Shown here piece by piece: positions 49,873-57,925 of a stretch of 64,000 nucleotides of DNA (within the stretch, counting starts at the first letter, position 1; each line of letters starts with the position of its first letter). The stretch covers positions 1 through 64,000 of the forward strand of contig CAYMIW010000009.1 in assembly GCA_964390725.1 (NCBI GenBank), written 5' to 3'. Origin of the DNA: JAABTH01 sp964390725 (GTDB lineage: Bacteria > Bacillota > Dethiobacteria > DTU022). A program made the translations under genes and the position numbers. The notes under the pieces are model-generated. The model searched no databases. It saw nothing but the letters and a program-made list of their open reading frames with translations, and had not been told where the DNA came from.

Positions 49873-50484
49873 ATGAATAGCAGTATAGTTCTGGTCAGGC
49901 ATGGTGAGACAGAATGGAATCATGAGCATATTTTCAGGGGCCACAGTGACATTCCCCTCAACAACAGAGGTCTGGAACAAGCCAGAATAACCGGGGAATA
50001 CCTGCAGAAACTTGATTTTGCCGCTGTATACTGTTCCCCCCTGGCCAGGGCACGGCAGACAGCAACAGCTATATCTCTGCACCATGGGCTGGAACCCCAT
50101 CCCTGTGACGGATTGGTAGACATCAGCTTTGGGCCATGGGAAGGAAAATCATCTGAGGAACTGGACAAAATTTACCCGGAAGAAATGAGTATATGGAAAA
50201 GAGAACCCGAGAAGCTGCGCCTGGAAGGAGTCGAAACCCTGGAACAGGTACGTAAAAGGGCTTTTGATGAAATGCAAAAACTGGTTAAGGCAAACCGGGG
50301 CGGGTCTATTGCCATTGTCAGCCACAGGGTTATTCTGAAGCTATTATTACTCTCCATGCTTAACCTGGGCAGCGATTATTTCTGGAAAATCAGGCAAAAT
50401 TCCTGCTGTGTCAACAGAATTGAGCATAGCGAAACAGATGGGTTTATAATTTTAACGGTAAATGAAACCTGCCACCTGAAATAG
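49873..50484 (+). CDS. Histidine phosphatase (phosphoglycerate mutase-like)
   Basis: A 203-residue cytoplasmic protein of the histidine phosphatase superfamily. The phosphohistidine motif L-V-R-H-G-E-T-E-W-N lies at about 6-15 and the second catalytic His in V-S-H-R near 146. The family includes CobC (alpha-ribazole phosphatase) and broad-specificity phosphatases; the R-x-x-A-x-x-T-A pattern near 61 fits either. Corrinoid use elsewhere in the window makes CobC possible, but there is no cobalamin gene next to it. ATG 49873 has GGAGG upstream. Confidence 0.87.
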   Translation: MNSSIVLVRHGETEWNHEHIFRGHSDIPLNNRGLEQARITGEYLQKLDFAAVYCSPLARARQTATAISLHHGLEPHPCDGLVDISFGPWEGKSSEELDKIYPEEMSIWKREPEKLRLEGVETLEQVRKRAFDEMQKLVKANRGGSIAIVSHRVILKLLLLSMLNLGSDYFWKIRQNSCCVNRIEHSETDGFIILTVNETCHLK

Positions 50485-50565
50485 AAGCTGCCAACATTAT
50501 TATTTTATTCCCGGAGGGCAGTGAACACACCCTGCTTCTTAAACACTATATGGAAAGGAAAAATT

Positions 50566-51066
50566 ATGGAACATATTCGTATTCGTGATGCTAATGAAAA
50601 TGATTTTCCTGCTATAGTAGAAATCAATGCTGCCGAGGTTATTTACACCAGTGACATGGATATAGAGCGTCTGGGTTTGCTCGATTCAATAGCTGCCTAT
50701 CACCGGGTTGCAGTATATAACCAGGTAGTGGTCGGGTTCCTGCTGGCAATGAGCGACGGCACTTCATATATTAACGATAACTACCGCTGGTTCATGCAGC
50801 GTTACGAAAAATTCCTTTACGTTGACCGCATTGTCATCAAACCTGGTTACCAGGGCCAGAATATTGGCACTATGTTGTACAAAGATGCCATCTCTTTTGC
50901 TAAAAAAGCATCGATACCCCGGATTACCTGTGAAATATATTCTTTTCCTCCGAATAAGCGTTCATTAGCATTTCATGCCGGTTTAGGTTTCAGGGAAGTC
51001 GGCGAACAGTTTTTGGAAAATACGGGGAAAAAGCTTTCTATGCAGGAAGTTTTGGTAACCGTATAA
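50566..51066 (+). CDS. GNAT-family N-acetyltransferase
   Basis: A 166-residue acetyltransferase. The acetyl-CoA binding motif A is Y-Q-G-Q-N-I-G-T (R/Q-x2-G-x-G/A form) near residue 104, preceded by V-D-R-I-V-I. The C-terminal A-G-L-G-F motif B is present. It closely resembles the subset of GNAT proteins that contain a Y-E-K-F-L-Y segment. The acceptor is unknown. ATG 50566 has AAAGGA upstream; a GTG at 50521 is too near its own site. Confidence 0.8.
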   Translation: MEHIRIRDANENDFPAIVEINAAEVIYTSDMDIERLGLLDSIAAYHRVAVYNQVVVGFLLAMSDGTSYINDNYRWFMQRYEKFLYVDRIVIKPGYQGQNIGTMLYKDAISFAKKASIPRITCEIYSFPPNKRSLAFHAGLGFREVGEQFLENTGKKLSMQEVLVTV

Positions 51067-51137
51067 ATAATTATGGTTAACAGCCTGGGGCAGTTGAAAA
51101 ATAAGGACGAGCAAAAATAAATATAGGAGGATTACTT

Positions 51138-51899
51138 ATGGATTCATTGATTCGGATTATGCCCTGCCTTGATATGCAAAACGGCAGGGTAGTAAAAGGA
51201 GTTCACTTTGTTGATATTAAAGATGCCGGCGACCCGGTAGCCTGTGCCGCAGAGTACAGCAAAGCCGGCGCTGATGAACTGGCCCTGCTTGACATCACCG
51301 CAACCGTTGAAGGACGGGCAACTATGCTCGATGTAGTGAGACAGGTCGCAGCAGCAACTACAGTGCCATTCACTGTTGGCGGCGGCATCAGTGACTTGAT
51401 AACAGCTGAAGCGGTGCTCCGTGCCGGTGCAGACCGGGTTTCGATCAGCAGCGCTGCTTATCGCAAGCCCGATTTAATAGGGGAACTGGTAAAGAATCTA
51501 GGCCCCGATCGGGTTACGGTAGCAATTGATGTAGACCGAAATGAAAATATGCCTTCCGGCTATGAAGTGTATATTGACGGAGGCCGTACCGCAACAGGAA
51601 CTGATGCTGTTGAGTGGGCAAAAAAAATCGATCATGCAGGAGTTAAGGTTATCTTGCCCACGAGCAAAACAGGAGATGGTTCCCGGGCAGGTTATGACCT
51701 GCCTGTTATAAAAGCTATAAAAAATGCCGTTTCAGCAGAGGTTGTTGCTTCCGGGGGAGCAGGAAAACTGGAACATTTTTATGAAGCAGTCCAGGCAGGA
51801 GCAACCATTTTGCTTGCTGCATCTATATTTCACTTCGGAATAATAAATATATTTGATTTAAAACAATACCTTGCTGGTCGCGGCATAAATGTAAAATAA
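51138..51899 (+). CDS. Stand-alone HisF-like cyclase, divergent
   Basis: A 253-residue (beta/alpha)8 barrel of the HisF family, which with HisH makes imidazole-glycerol phosphate and AICAR from PRFAR. The catalytic aspartates are kept: D12 (Thermotoga D11) and D131 (D130). Differences lie near the active site: the usual S-I-N-T becomes S-I-S-S (N103 to S104), and the L-L-T-S-I-D-R-D-G loop is L-P-T-S-K-T-G-D-G. No hisH or other his gene is adjacent. It may be an ordinary cyclase using ammonia, or a paralogue serving another ribosyl pathway, as WbuZ-type proteins do. Strong AGGAGG site. Confidence 0.8.
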   Translation: MDSLIRIMPCLDMQNGRVVKGVHFVDIKDAGDPVACAAEYSKAGADELALLDITATVEGRATMLDVVRQVAAATTVPFTVGGGISDLITAEAVLRAGADRVSISSAAYRKPDLIGELVKNLGPDRVTVAIDVDRNENMPSGYEVYIDGGRTATGTDAVEWAKKIDHAGVKVILPTSKTGDGSRAGYDLPVIKAIKNAVSAEVVASGGAGKLEHFYEAVQAGATILLAASIFHFGIINIFDLKQYLAGRGINVK

Positions 51900-51916
51900 A
51901 ATATTGTAACAGATGC

Positions 51917-51953
51917 AAAAAGAGACTTACTCCATACAGGTATGTCTCTTTTT
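51917..51953. terminator. Bidirectional terminator between hisF-like gene and feoB
   Basis: A 10-bp stem AAAAAGAGAC / GTCTCTTTTT (51917-51926, 51944-51953) with 17-nt loop and T runs on both strands, between convergent genes. Confidence 0.85.
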
Positions 51954-51983
51954 ATACTCCCTGAAGCTGTCTCGCAATTTTCA

Positions 51984-53813
51984 TCAGGCAGCGCTGTCTA
52001 AATCCTTCATTTCCCGGCGATCAGAAGTACTGCCCAGGAGCATGGCCAACACAATTGCCGATACTACTAATCCCGCTGCCAGGTAAGGTGCCGGAACTAT
52101 GCGGTCGAGTAATATATTTAACATGAACCCGGCCGAAAAAGCTGTGACAATCATGATTAAAGCAGATTTTAACATATCCTTGGCACCAAGTTCCCTAACA
52201 AGTACAGAAAATGTTGCCACACAGGGAAAATATGCGGCAAGAACCACAGCCCCGATTACAAACTGCCTGGCATCAAGTCCCAGGGGTACCAGCATAGCTA
52301 CCGCCACATCTTTTCTCAGGAAACCCACCAGTAAAGTAGAGACCGCTTCACCGGGCAAACCCAAAACTCCGGTAATAAGCGGAGTAAAAACGACTCCAAT
52401 ATATTCTACAACCCCACTGGTATAAAGAATGTTAACCAGTAGAATCCCCCCCAGGATATATGGAGTAGCGTGCACCACCAATCCTTTTACTCTCATGCCC
52501 AACTTTTTCATCTGAGCCTTGATGCTGGGGATACGGTAGGGAGGTATTTCAATAACCATTGAGGGCGTATAACCCGGCATGAAACGGTCGATAATCAGGC
52601 CAAGAATGATCCAGATAAAAAACAGGGTAGCAAAAACCACTGCCAGGTATTCCCCTCCATATCGGCCTACCAAACCAACAATCATTGCCAGTTGAGCCAT
52701 ACACGGCACAGCTATAGCCATCAAAGTACAAACTATAAACTTTTCCCGGCGGCTTTCCAGGTTCCTGGCTGCCAGGGCTGCCGGCACATTACAACCAAAT
52801 CCCAATACCATTGGTATTATTGAATAACCATGCAGACCAACCCTGTGCAGACCGCGATCAACCATAACGGCTAGGCGTGGCAGGTATCCGGAGTCTTCAA
52901 GAAAACCAAGAACAAGATAAAAAACTGTTAAAAAAGGCAGAACCACACCGAATTCAACAAATACACCGGTTGTTAATACACCGAGGGATTCTTCAAACTC
53001 TATTTCCCCTTCAATCAAAGTACCGATTAATATATTATGTAAAAACCCTTCGCCTCCCAGAAACCTGCTCAAGTTAATGAGCAGCGGTTCATAAAGCCCT
53101 TCAAAAATATATTTTTCTATAAATTCAGCTATCAGTTCCCCCAGGCCAATTACTACCTGGAAAGCGACATACATTATAGCGACCGCTATCGGAATACCGG
53201 TTATTGGCTTCAGGCTGGCATCCTGTAAAGACTCCAGCCAGCTGTGATGACGATGGGTTATTTTCTGAACCTGGCTGACTATATCTCCTACAATAATCCA
53301 ACGGTCAGCCGTGGAAAGTGGCTGTCGGCTTTGATTAACTGCCGTGGGCAGAGCATCAACCAGCTTCCTGAGCCCTTCACCACTGACCGCAACTGTTGGA
53401 ATAACCGGGACCCCCAGTATTTTATCCAGCTCTTCTATATCTATTTCTACCCCTTTATGCCCTGCTTCATCAATCATGTTCAGGGCAATGATCACAGGCA
53501 CATCTCTTTCAAGAACCTCTGAAGTTAAAAGCAAATTGCGTTCCAGGTTTGTAGCATCAACTACATTAACAACAATATCGGCCTGGTTAACCAAAGAAGC
53601 GGCTACCTCTTCAACTTTGGATGAAGGATCGAGGCTGTATGTTCCCGGAGCATCCAAAACTTCAAACGTTTCTTCCCCGATTGTTAATTCGCCTCTTGTA
53701 TATTCAACCGTGGTCCCGGCATAATTTGATATCATAACCCTGGAACCGGTAAGGGTGGAAAATATTACACTCTTGCCAACATTGGGATTACCGACCAGGA
53801 CTATTTTTCTCAC
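51984..53813 (-). CDS. feoB: Ferrous iron transport protein B
   Basis: A 609-residue membrane GTPase. The N-terminal G domain has G1 G-N-P-N-V-G-K-S (8-15), G3 D-A-P-G-T and G4 N-M-I-D. The membrane part (about 205-595) has two Gate-like halves with the family's conserved Cys in G-F-G-C-N-V-P near 343. It imports Fe2+ under anaerobic conditions. It is shorter than Escherichia coli FeoB (773). GTG 53813 has GGAGG upstream and lies inside the end of feoA. Confidence 0.95.
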   Translation of the reverse strand: MRKIVLVGNPNVGKSVIFSTLTGSRVMISNYAGTTVEYTRGELTIGEETFEVLDAPGTYSLDPSSKVEEVAASLVNQADIVVNVVDATNLERNLLLTSEVLERDVPVIIALNMIDEAGHKGVEIDIEELDKILGVPVIPTVAVSGEGLRKLVDALPTAVNQSRQPLSTADRWIIVGDIVSQVQKITHRHHSWLESLQDASLKPITGIPIAVAIMYVAFQVVIGLGELIAEFIEKYIFEGLYEPLLINLSRFLGGEGFLHNILIGTLIEGEIEFEESLGVLTTGVFVEFGVVLPFLTVFYLVLGFLEDSGYLPRLAVMVDRGLHRVGLHGYSIIPMVLGFGCNVPAALAARNLESRREKFIVCTLMAIAVPCMAQLAMIVGLVGRYGGEYLAVVFATLFFIWIILGLIIDRFMPGYTPSMVIEIPPYRIPSIKAQMKKLGMRVKGLVVHATPYILGGILLVNILYTSGVVEYIGVVFTPLITGVLGLPGEAVSTLLVGFLRKDVAVAMLVPLGLDARQFVIGAVVLAAYFPCVATFSVLVRELGAKDMLKSALIMIVTAFSAGFMLNILLDRIVPAPYLAAGLVVSAIVLAMLLGSTSDRREMKDLDSAA

Positions 53814-54045
53814 TGCTATTAACCTCCACCATTATTCTAACTGCTTTCCCATAACCGATTGCCACCTGAAAATTGTCAATTAATATCGTCACAGGCCCGC
53901 GCCTGAATATAGAACTGATCTTTTTAACCTCTTTGCCCTTGCGAATTCCAATATGGCCCAGTTTTTCTGCAAAACCCGGCCCACCCTGAAAAGTTGTTAT
54001 TACGCCGCTCTGGCCGGATTTCATCTCTGCCAGGTTAACAGCCAT
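53788..54045 (-). CDS. feoA: Ferrous iron transport protein A
   Basis: An 85-residue SH3-like protein. The family pattern L-x-E-M-K-S-G-Q-S-G and the later R-R-G-P-V-T-I (G-P-V) core are present. FeoA assists FeoB, perhaps by controlling its GTPase. ATG 54045 has GGAGGTG upstream, and the 3' end overlaps feoB by 26 bp. It follows a decayed dtxR and an operator-promoter site. Confidence 0.92.
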   Translation of the reverse strand: MAVNLAEMKSGQSGVITTFQGGPGFAEKLGHIGIRKGKEVKKISSIFRRGPVTILIDNFQVAIGYGKAVRIMVEVNSSEKNSPGR

Positions 54046-54073
54046 GTTTAACACCTCCGAATCTTTCTGCCAT

Positions 54074-54298
54074 TTAGTAGTGACGATTAATTTCTTGTTT
54101 TAAACCTGCATCAATATCCTGGTTTTCCAGATAGCCCAGCAAACAGTGAAAAGTTTCTTTACTTAAATCATGTTCCATCAGGCAGGCATTTTTTCCGGCA
54201 GCCTGGGTAGATCCGCCTAAAACCTGGGCAAAATACCATAGTTAACTGTATGCCTGTACTGAAAACTTTGAAGCTGTGACCGAAACAGACTTTTTCAT
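54074..54298 (-). pseudogene. Decayed DtxR-family metal repressor remnant in the feo leader
   Basis: Reading the minus strand in one frame from ATG 54298 gives 18 residues, then an in-frame TAA (54242-54244), then 55 more residues to a TAA at 54074. The second part matches the dimerisation/metal-binding half of DtxR/MntR repressors: L-W-Y-F-A-Q-V-L-G, then A-C-L-M-E-H, whose Cys, Glu and His are the DtxR metal ligands. The first part resembles the V-x-V-T segment that follows the wing. The DNA-binding helix-turn-helix is missing: only about 40 bp separate the ATG from the operator. The remnant lies between the feo promoter and feoA. Confidence 0.72.
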
Positions 54299-54340
54299 TG
54301 GTGCTTCCCTCTTAAAGATTTCTGATATACATGCCCAAAT

Positions 54341-54391
54341 TTGTTAGTTTAAGCTAACAAGAAATATAGCACCAGGCCTGCCAGTTGTCAA
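54341..54391 (-). promoter_or_regulatory. feo operon promoter with overlapping DtxR-type operator
   Basis: Minus strand: -35 TTGACA (54386-54391), 17-bp spacer, -10 TATATT (54363-54368), then the dyad TTGTTAG-6-CTAACAA (54341-54360), which resembles DtxR/IdeR/MntR sites and covers the expected transcription start near 54356. A metal-loaded repressor bound there would block feoAB. This matches how iron-import operons are normally shut off. Confidence 0.85.
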
Positions 54392-54421
54392 TAGCTATTT
54401 ATTCAGTAAAGAACTATGAAA

Positions 54422-54447
54422 AAGCGGAGGGGGATCCCCCTCCGCTT
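54422..54447 (-). terminator. Terminator of msrB
   Basis: Perfect palindrome with 13-bp arms (54422-54434, 54435-54447; core GGGGGATCCCCC), followed on the minus strand by TTTTT. It separates msrB from the feo promoter. Confidence 0.85.
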
Positions 54448-54467
54448 ATCATTAAAACCCTGATAAA

Positions 54468-55019
54468 TTATTCAAACAAGCTAAGATAGCCGCCATAGCC
54501 CGATTCCTCCAGTTCTTCCCGTGGGATAAATCTCAGGGCAGCTGAATTGATGCAGTAACGCAGGCCCGTTGGTTGAGGGCCGTCAGCAAACAGGTGACCC
54601 AGATGTGAGTCAGCGCCGCGGCTTCTTACCTCCGTTCGCACCATCCCGAAACCACTATCTACTCTTTCAACAATACTATTATCATCAATCGGCCTGGAAA
54701 AGCTGGGCCATCCTGTCCCGGAATCGAACTTATCCAGCGAGTTAAAAAGTGGCTCCCCTGATACTATATCTACATAAATTCCCTCATCTTTTAAATCCCA
54801 GTATTCATTCTGAAAAGCCGGTTCAGTAGCATCTTCCTGGGTAACAGCATATTGCAAATCAGTCAGGCGTTCACGTAAATCATTCATCCCCTCATCCTCC
54901 TCAGACTGAAGTTCTGCACGTCCGTATTCATTGACCGGAACAGCCGTACAACCGGCTGTTGCCAGGGTAATTAATATCAACAAGAGCATAACTAAATTTT
55001 TAGTATTATAAACTTTCAT
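54468..55019 (-). CDS. msrB: Peptide-methionine (R)-S-oxide reductase MsrB, lipoprotein form
   Basis: A 183-residue protein with a lipoprotein signal ending T-A-G-C (lipidated C23), an acidic spacer, then an MsrB domain (about 55-175). The catalytic Cys lies in G-L-R-Y-C-I-N-S and the F-D-S-G-T-G-W-P-S-F and R-S-x-x-A-D-S-H-L-G-H-L-F motifs are present. It repairs oxidised methionine on surface proteins. The resolving Cys often found at the S-G-C-G position is Thr here, and no zinc C-x2-C is seen. The N-terminal linker is unusually long. Good GAGGTG site. Confidence 0.88.
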   Translation of the reverse strand: MKVYNTKNLVMLLLILITLATAGCTAVPVNEYGRAELQSEEDEGMNDLRERLTDLQYAVTQEDATEPAFQNEYWDLKDEGIYVDIVSGEPLFNSLDKFDSGTGWPSFSRPIDDNSIVERVDSGFGMVRTEVRSRGADSHLGHLFADGPQPTGLRYCINSAALRFIPREELEESGYGGYLSLFE

Positions 55020-55089
55020 TTTGACACCTCAATAAGTTAATGGAAGACGACTCTTACCGTATATCAGTTTATTATAATATTACGATATC

Positions 55090-55118
55090 ATTTTACATTT
55101 TAATTTCTCGATTGTCAA
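55090..55118 (-). promoter_or_regulatory. Sigma-A promoter of msrB
   Basis: Minus strand: -35 TTGACA (55113-55118), 17-bp spacer, -10 TAAAAT (55090-55095). Transcription should begin about 60 nt before the msrB start. Confidence 0.75.
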
Positions 55119-55237
55119 GAAACGGGTATTCCCTGCCCAGGATTAAACCCTCTCGAACCTGACAAGGTTTAAATAGTACATAATAAGTAAAATTATGGAA
55201 AATATGCTATTGTACGGTTAAAAGATAAAATTGGGGA

Positions 55238-55996
55238 TTATTTAGCCTTGCCTATTTTGTGCAGCATAAATAAGGCAAGGATCAAGATGAAAGGTGTAAA
55301 AACCTGGACCGCGGTGAAAAAACCAAAACCCCATCCCTCATTTATATATCCCCAGAGAATTAGTGGCATTTCCCGGAAAGTTTCTTCAAAAAACCCTCTC
55401 AGGATAGTATAGCCGAGAACAAAATTCCAGAACAGATAACCTGGTTTGCGTTGTTTTTTTCTGGCCAAATGGTTGTGCAATATAAGCAGGATGAGACCAA
55501 TCAGTGACCCGTATATTTGAGTAGGATGACGATCAAAAAAAAGCAGTTCAGCCTGGCGTCCGAGTATTTCCTGGTTAAAAATATTTGCAATTCGAACAAG
55601 AATAATACCGACACAAACCCCGGGAACAACCAGGTCTGCCAGTTCGCGCCAGCTTGCTTTTTTATAGTAGCAGTAAAACCAGCTGCTGATAATCCCGCCC
55701 AGCAATCCGCCATGAAAAGCCAGGCCACCGCGATCAATCCGGACAATCAGTTCGGGGTGTTCCATAAAATATGACCAATTGGCAAAAACATATACTGCCC
55801 TGGCTCCGACAACAATGGAAACAAGTATTACTATAAAGAGGGTAAAAATAAAATCATCATCAAATCCTTTTTTTGCGCCATGTTTACGAATATAGTAAAA
55901 ACCTGCCAACACTGATACGGCAAACATAACCCCGTAAAGGCGCACAACAAATGGACCAATTGAAAAAAGCACCGGGCTTATATTTTCAATAAACAT
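55238..55996 (-). CDS. lgt: Prolipoprotein diacylglyceryl transferase
   Basis: A 252-residue membrane enzyme that adds diacylglycerol from phosphatidylglycerol to the lipobox Cys. The conserved H-G-G-L-L-G-G with its essential His lies near residue 87, and the R-I-A-N-I-F-N-Q-E segment near 129 replaces the usual R-x-x-N-x-x-N signature with good agreement. It serves the many lipoproteins encoded here, and lnt at 6331 could add the third acyl chain. ATG 55996 is preceded by GGGAAGTGA; the frame extends to 56038. A minus-strand TTGACA-17-TACGAT lies about 70 bp upstream. Confidence 0.9.
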   Translation of the reverse strand: MFIENISPVLFSIGPFVVRLYGVMFAVSVLAGFYYIRKHGAKKGFDDDFIFTLFIVILVSIVVGARAVYVFANWSYFMEHPELIVRIDRGGLAFHGGLLGGIISSWFYCYYKKASWRELADLVVPGVCVGIILVRIANIFNQEILGRQAELLFFDRHPTQIYGSLIGLILLILHNHLARKKQRKPGYLFWNFVLGYTILRGFFEETFREMPLILWGYINEGWGFGFFTAVQVFTPFILILALFMLHKIGKAK

Positions 55997-56101
55997 CGCT
56001 TCACTTCCCAAATTTATTATTGTCTTAACGGCAATCAAATAAATGCTGCTGATAATCGTAATTTAAGCTGATTGTTTTGTCAACAATCACTGAAATATTA
56101 A

Positions 56102-56129
56102 TTGTTATATTGTAATATTATGTTATAAT
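56102..56129 (+). promoter_or_regulatory. Probable promoter of the CoA-disulfide reductase gene
   Basis: TTGTTA (56102-56107), 16-bp spacer, TATAAT (56124-56129), 35 bp upstream of the start codon. Confidence 0.6.
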
Positions 56130-56163
56130 AATTTACATTGACTATTCAAGGAGGCTCATATTC

Positions 56164-57828
56164 ATGGCAAATAAAGTTATTATAATCGGGGGAGTAGCCG
56201 GAGGAGCTTCAACCGCAGCTCGCCTGAGACGATTGAATGAAAACGCGGAAATCATTCTTTTGGAAAAAGGTGAATATATATCTTATGCCAATTGCGGACT
56301 ACCCTATTACATTGGAGGCACCATAGAAGATCGTGAAGAACTTTTCGTAATGACTCCGGAAAAGTTTAAAAGCTGGTTCAATATTGATATACGGACAAAA
56401 AGTGAAGCGATCAGAATTAACCGGAAAAATAAAGAAGTTGAGATAATAAATCTTCGGACAGGTGAAAGTTACAGGGAAAAATATGATAACCTGGTTTTAT
56501 CACCTGGAGCAGAACCAATTCGCCCACCCTTGCCCGGTATTGACAATAAAAAGATTTTCAGCATGCGCAGTGTCAGCGATACAGATAGATTATTTGGTTT
56601 TATCAGAACTGCTAATCCTACTAAAGCTGTTGTAGTAGGAGCCGGCTATATTGGATTGGAAATGGCCGAAAATCTTCAGCACAGGGGCCTTGAGGTAACT
56701 GTAGTCGAACTCGCCCCCCAGGTTTTACCGCCCATAGACCCTGAGATGGCCGTCCTGGTGCAGCAATATCTGCGGGAACTGAATATGAACCTGCGCCTTG
56801 GGAGTGGGGTTAAGGAATTCCACGATAGTGGTGATGACAGCCTTATAATTGAGCTTGATGACGGTGAAAAATTATCTGCCGACCTGGTTGTTCTTTCAAT
56901 CGGCGTTAAACCTGAAACCAAGCTGGCCTCGGAAGCAGGGCTTAAAGTGAACCGGGGCATTGTTGTTGACAGCAGGATGCAAACCAGTGACCCGGCTATT
57001 TTTGCTCTCGGAGATGCTGTTGAAGTGAAACACCTGGTTACAGGAAAACCGGCAGTAATCCCCCTGGCCGGGCCCGCAAACAAGCAGGGACGCATTATCG
57101 CCAACAACATCGCCGGTCGCAAGGATCGCTACAAGGGCACCCAGGGAACATCTGTATTGAAAATATTTGACATGACAGTAGCAACAACCGGTGCCAATGA
57201 AAGGCTGCTACAGGTTGAAAATATCCAATATAACAAAATTATCGTCCACCCGAATGATCACGCAGGGTATTATCCCGGTGCAAAACCAATATCTTTGAAG
57301 TTGCTATTCAGCTCGGAAGGTAAAATCCTGGGAGCCCAGGCTGTCGGTTATAGTGGTGTAGAAAAAAGAATTGATGTTATCGCCACCGCTCTAAGGGCCG
57401 GACAAACAGTATATGATCTACACGACCTGGAGTTGGCTTATGCGCCCCCTTATTCTTCGGCAAAAGACCCCGTAAATATAGCCGGTTATGTTGCCTCTAA
57501 TTTGCTTGATGCAGACTATGAAACCATGGAGGCTTTGGAACTTCTGCAGAATCCGGACTCCAGGCGGCAGATCATTGATGTCCGTGAAGTTGAAGAATAT
57601 GAGGAAGGAAACATACCGGGCAGTATAAATATCCCCCTTGGCACGATCAGGGAAAGATTAAACGAGCTTGATCCGGAGAAAGAAACAGTGACTTATTGCA
57701 GTATCGGTTTACGTTCTTATTTTGCCAAGCGAATCCTTAAGCAAAAGCAATTTAAAAAAGTCAGGAACCTTAACGGAGGATACCGGACTTTCCAAGCCCT
57801 GGAAGATGAAAGTAATATTATCTCATAA
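56164..57828 (+). CDS. CoA-disulfide reductase with C-terminal rhodanese domain
   Basis: A 554-residue flavoprotein of the single-cysteine disulfide reductase family. FAD binding is by I-I-G-G-V-A-G-G-A at the start; the redox Cys is in Y-A-N-C-G-L-P-Y-Y near residue 44, and NAD(P)H binding near V-V-G-A-G-Y-I-G-L-E. A rhodanese domain (about 455-550) has its own Cys in T-Y-C-S-I-G-L-R. Such fusions reduce CoA disulfide, persulfide or polysulfide and are used in anaerobic sulfur metabolism. AAGGAGG precedes the ATG. NADH oxidase is a less likely reading. Confidence 0.88.
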   Translation: MANKVIIIGGVAGGASTAARLRRLNENAEIILLEKGEYISYANCGLPYYIGGTIEDREELFVMTPEKFKSWFNIDIRTKSEAIRINRKNKEVEIINLRTGESYREKYDNLVLSPGAEPIRPPLPGIDNKKIFSMRSVSDTDRLFGFIRTANPTKAVVVGAGYIGLEMAENLQHRGLEVTVVELAPQVLPPIDPEMAVLVQQYLRELNMNLRLGSGVKEFHDSGDDSLIIELDDGEKLSADLVVLSIGVKPETKLASEAGLKVNRGIVVDSRMQTSDPAIFALGDAVEVKHLVTGKPAVIPLAGPANKQGRIIANNIAGRKDRYKGTQGTSVLKIFDMTVATTGANERLLQVENIQYNKIIVHPNDHAGYYPGAKPISLKLLFSSEGKILGAQAVGYSGVEKRIDVIATALRAGQTVYDLHDLELAYAPPYSSAKDPVNIAGYVASNLLDADYETMEALELLQNPDSRRQIIDVREVEEYEEGNIPGSINIPLGTIRERLNELDPEKETVTYCSIGLRSYFAKRILKQKQFKKVRNLNGGYRTFQALEDESNIIS

Positions 57829-57849
57829 AAAACTAATTGAAAAATAAAC

Positions 57850-57897
57850 AAACCGGGAGATTTCATTTCATAGTTGCTAAGAAATATCTCCCGGTTT
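57850..57897. terminator. Terminator between the reductase gene and the beta-helix gene
   Basis: A 12-bp stem AAACCGGGAGAT / ATCTCCCGGTTT (57850-57861, 57886-57897) with a T-rich tail on the minus strand; it serves the beta-helix gene and perhaps both convergent transcripts. Confidence 0.75.
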
Positions 57898-57925
57898 ACT
57901 TATGTAGCCTGATTATGAACGTCGA

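Noticed and set aside
54242..54298. Independent 18-residue leader peptide gene with AGAGGG site
   Set aside because: It is in the same frame as the DtxR-like fragment and fits better as the upstream part of the decayed gene, though translation of it is possible.
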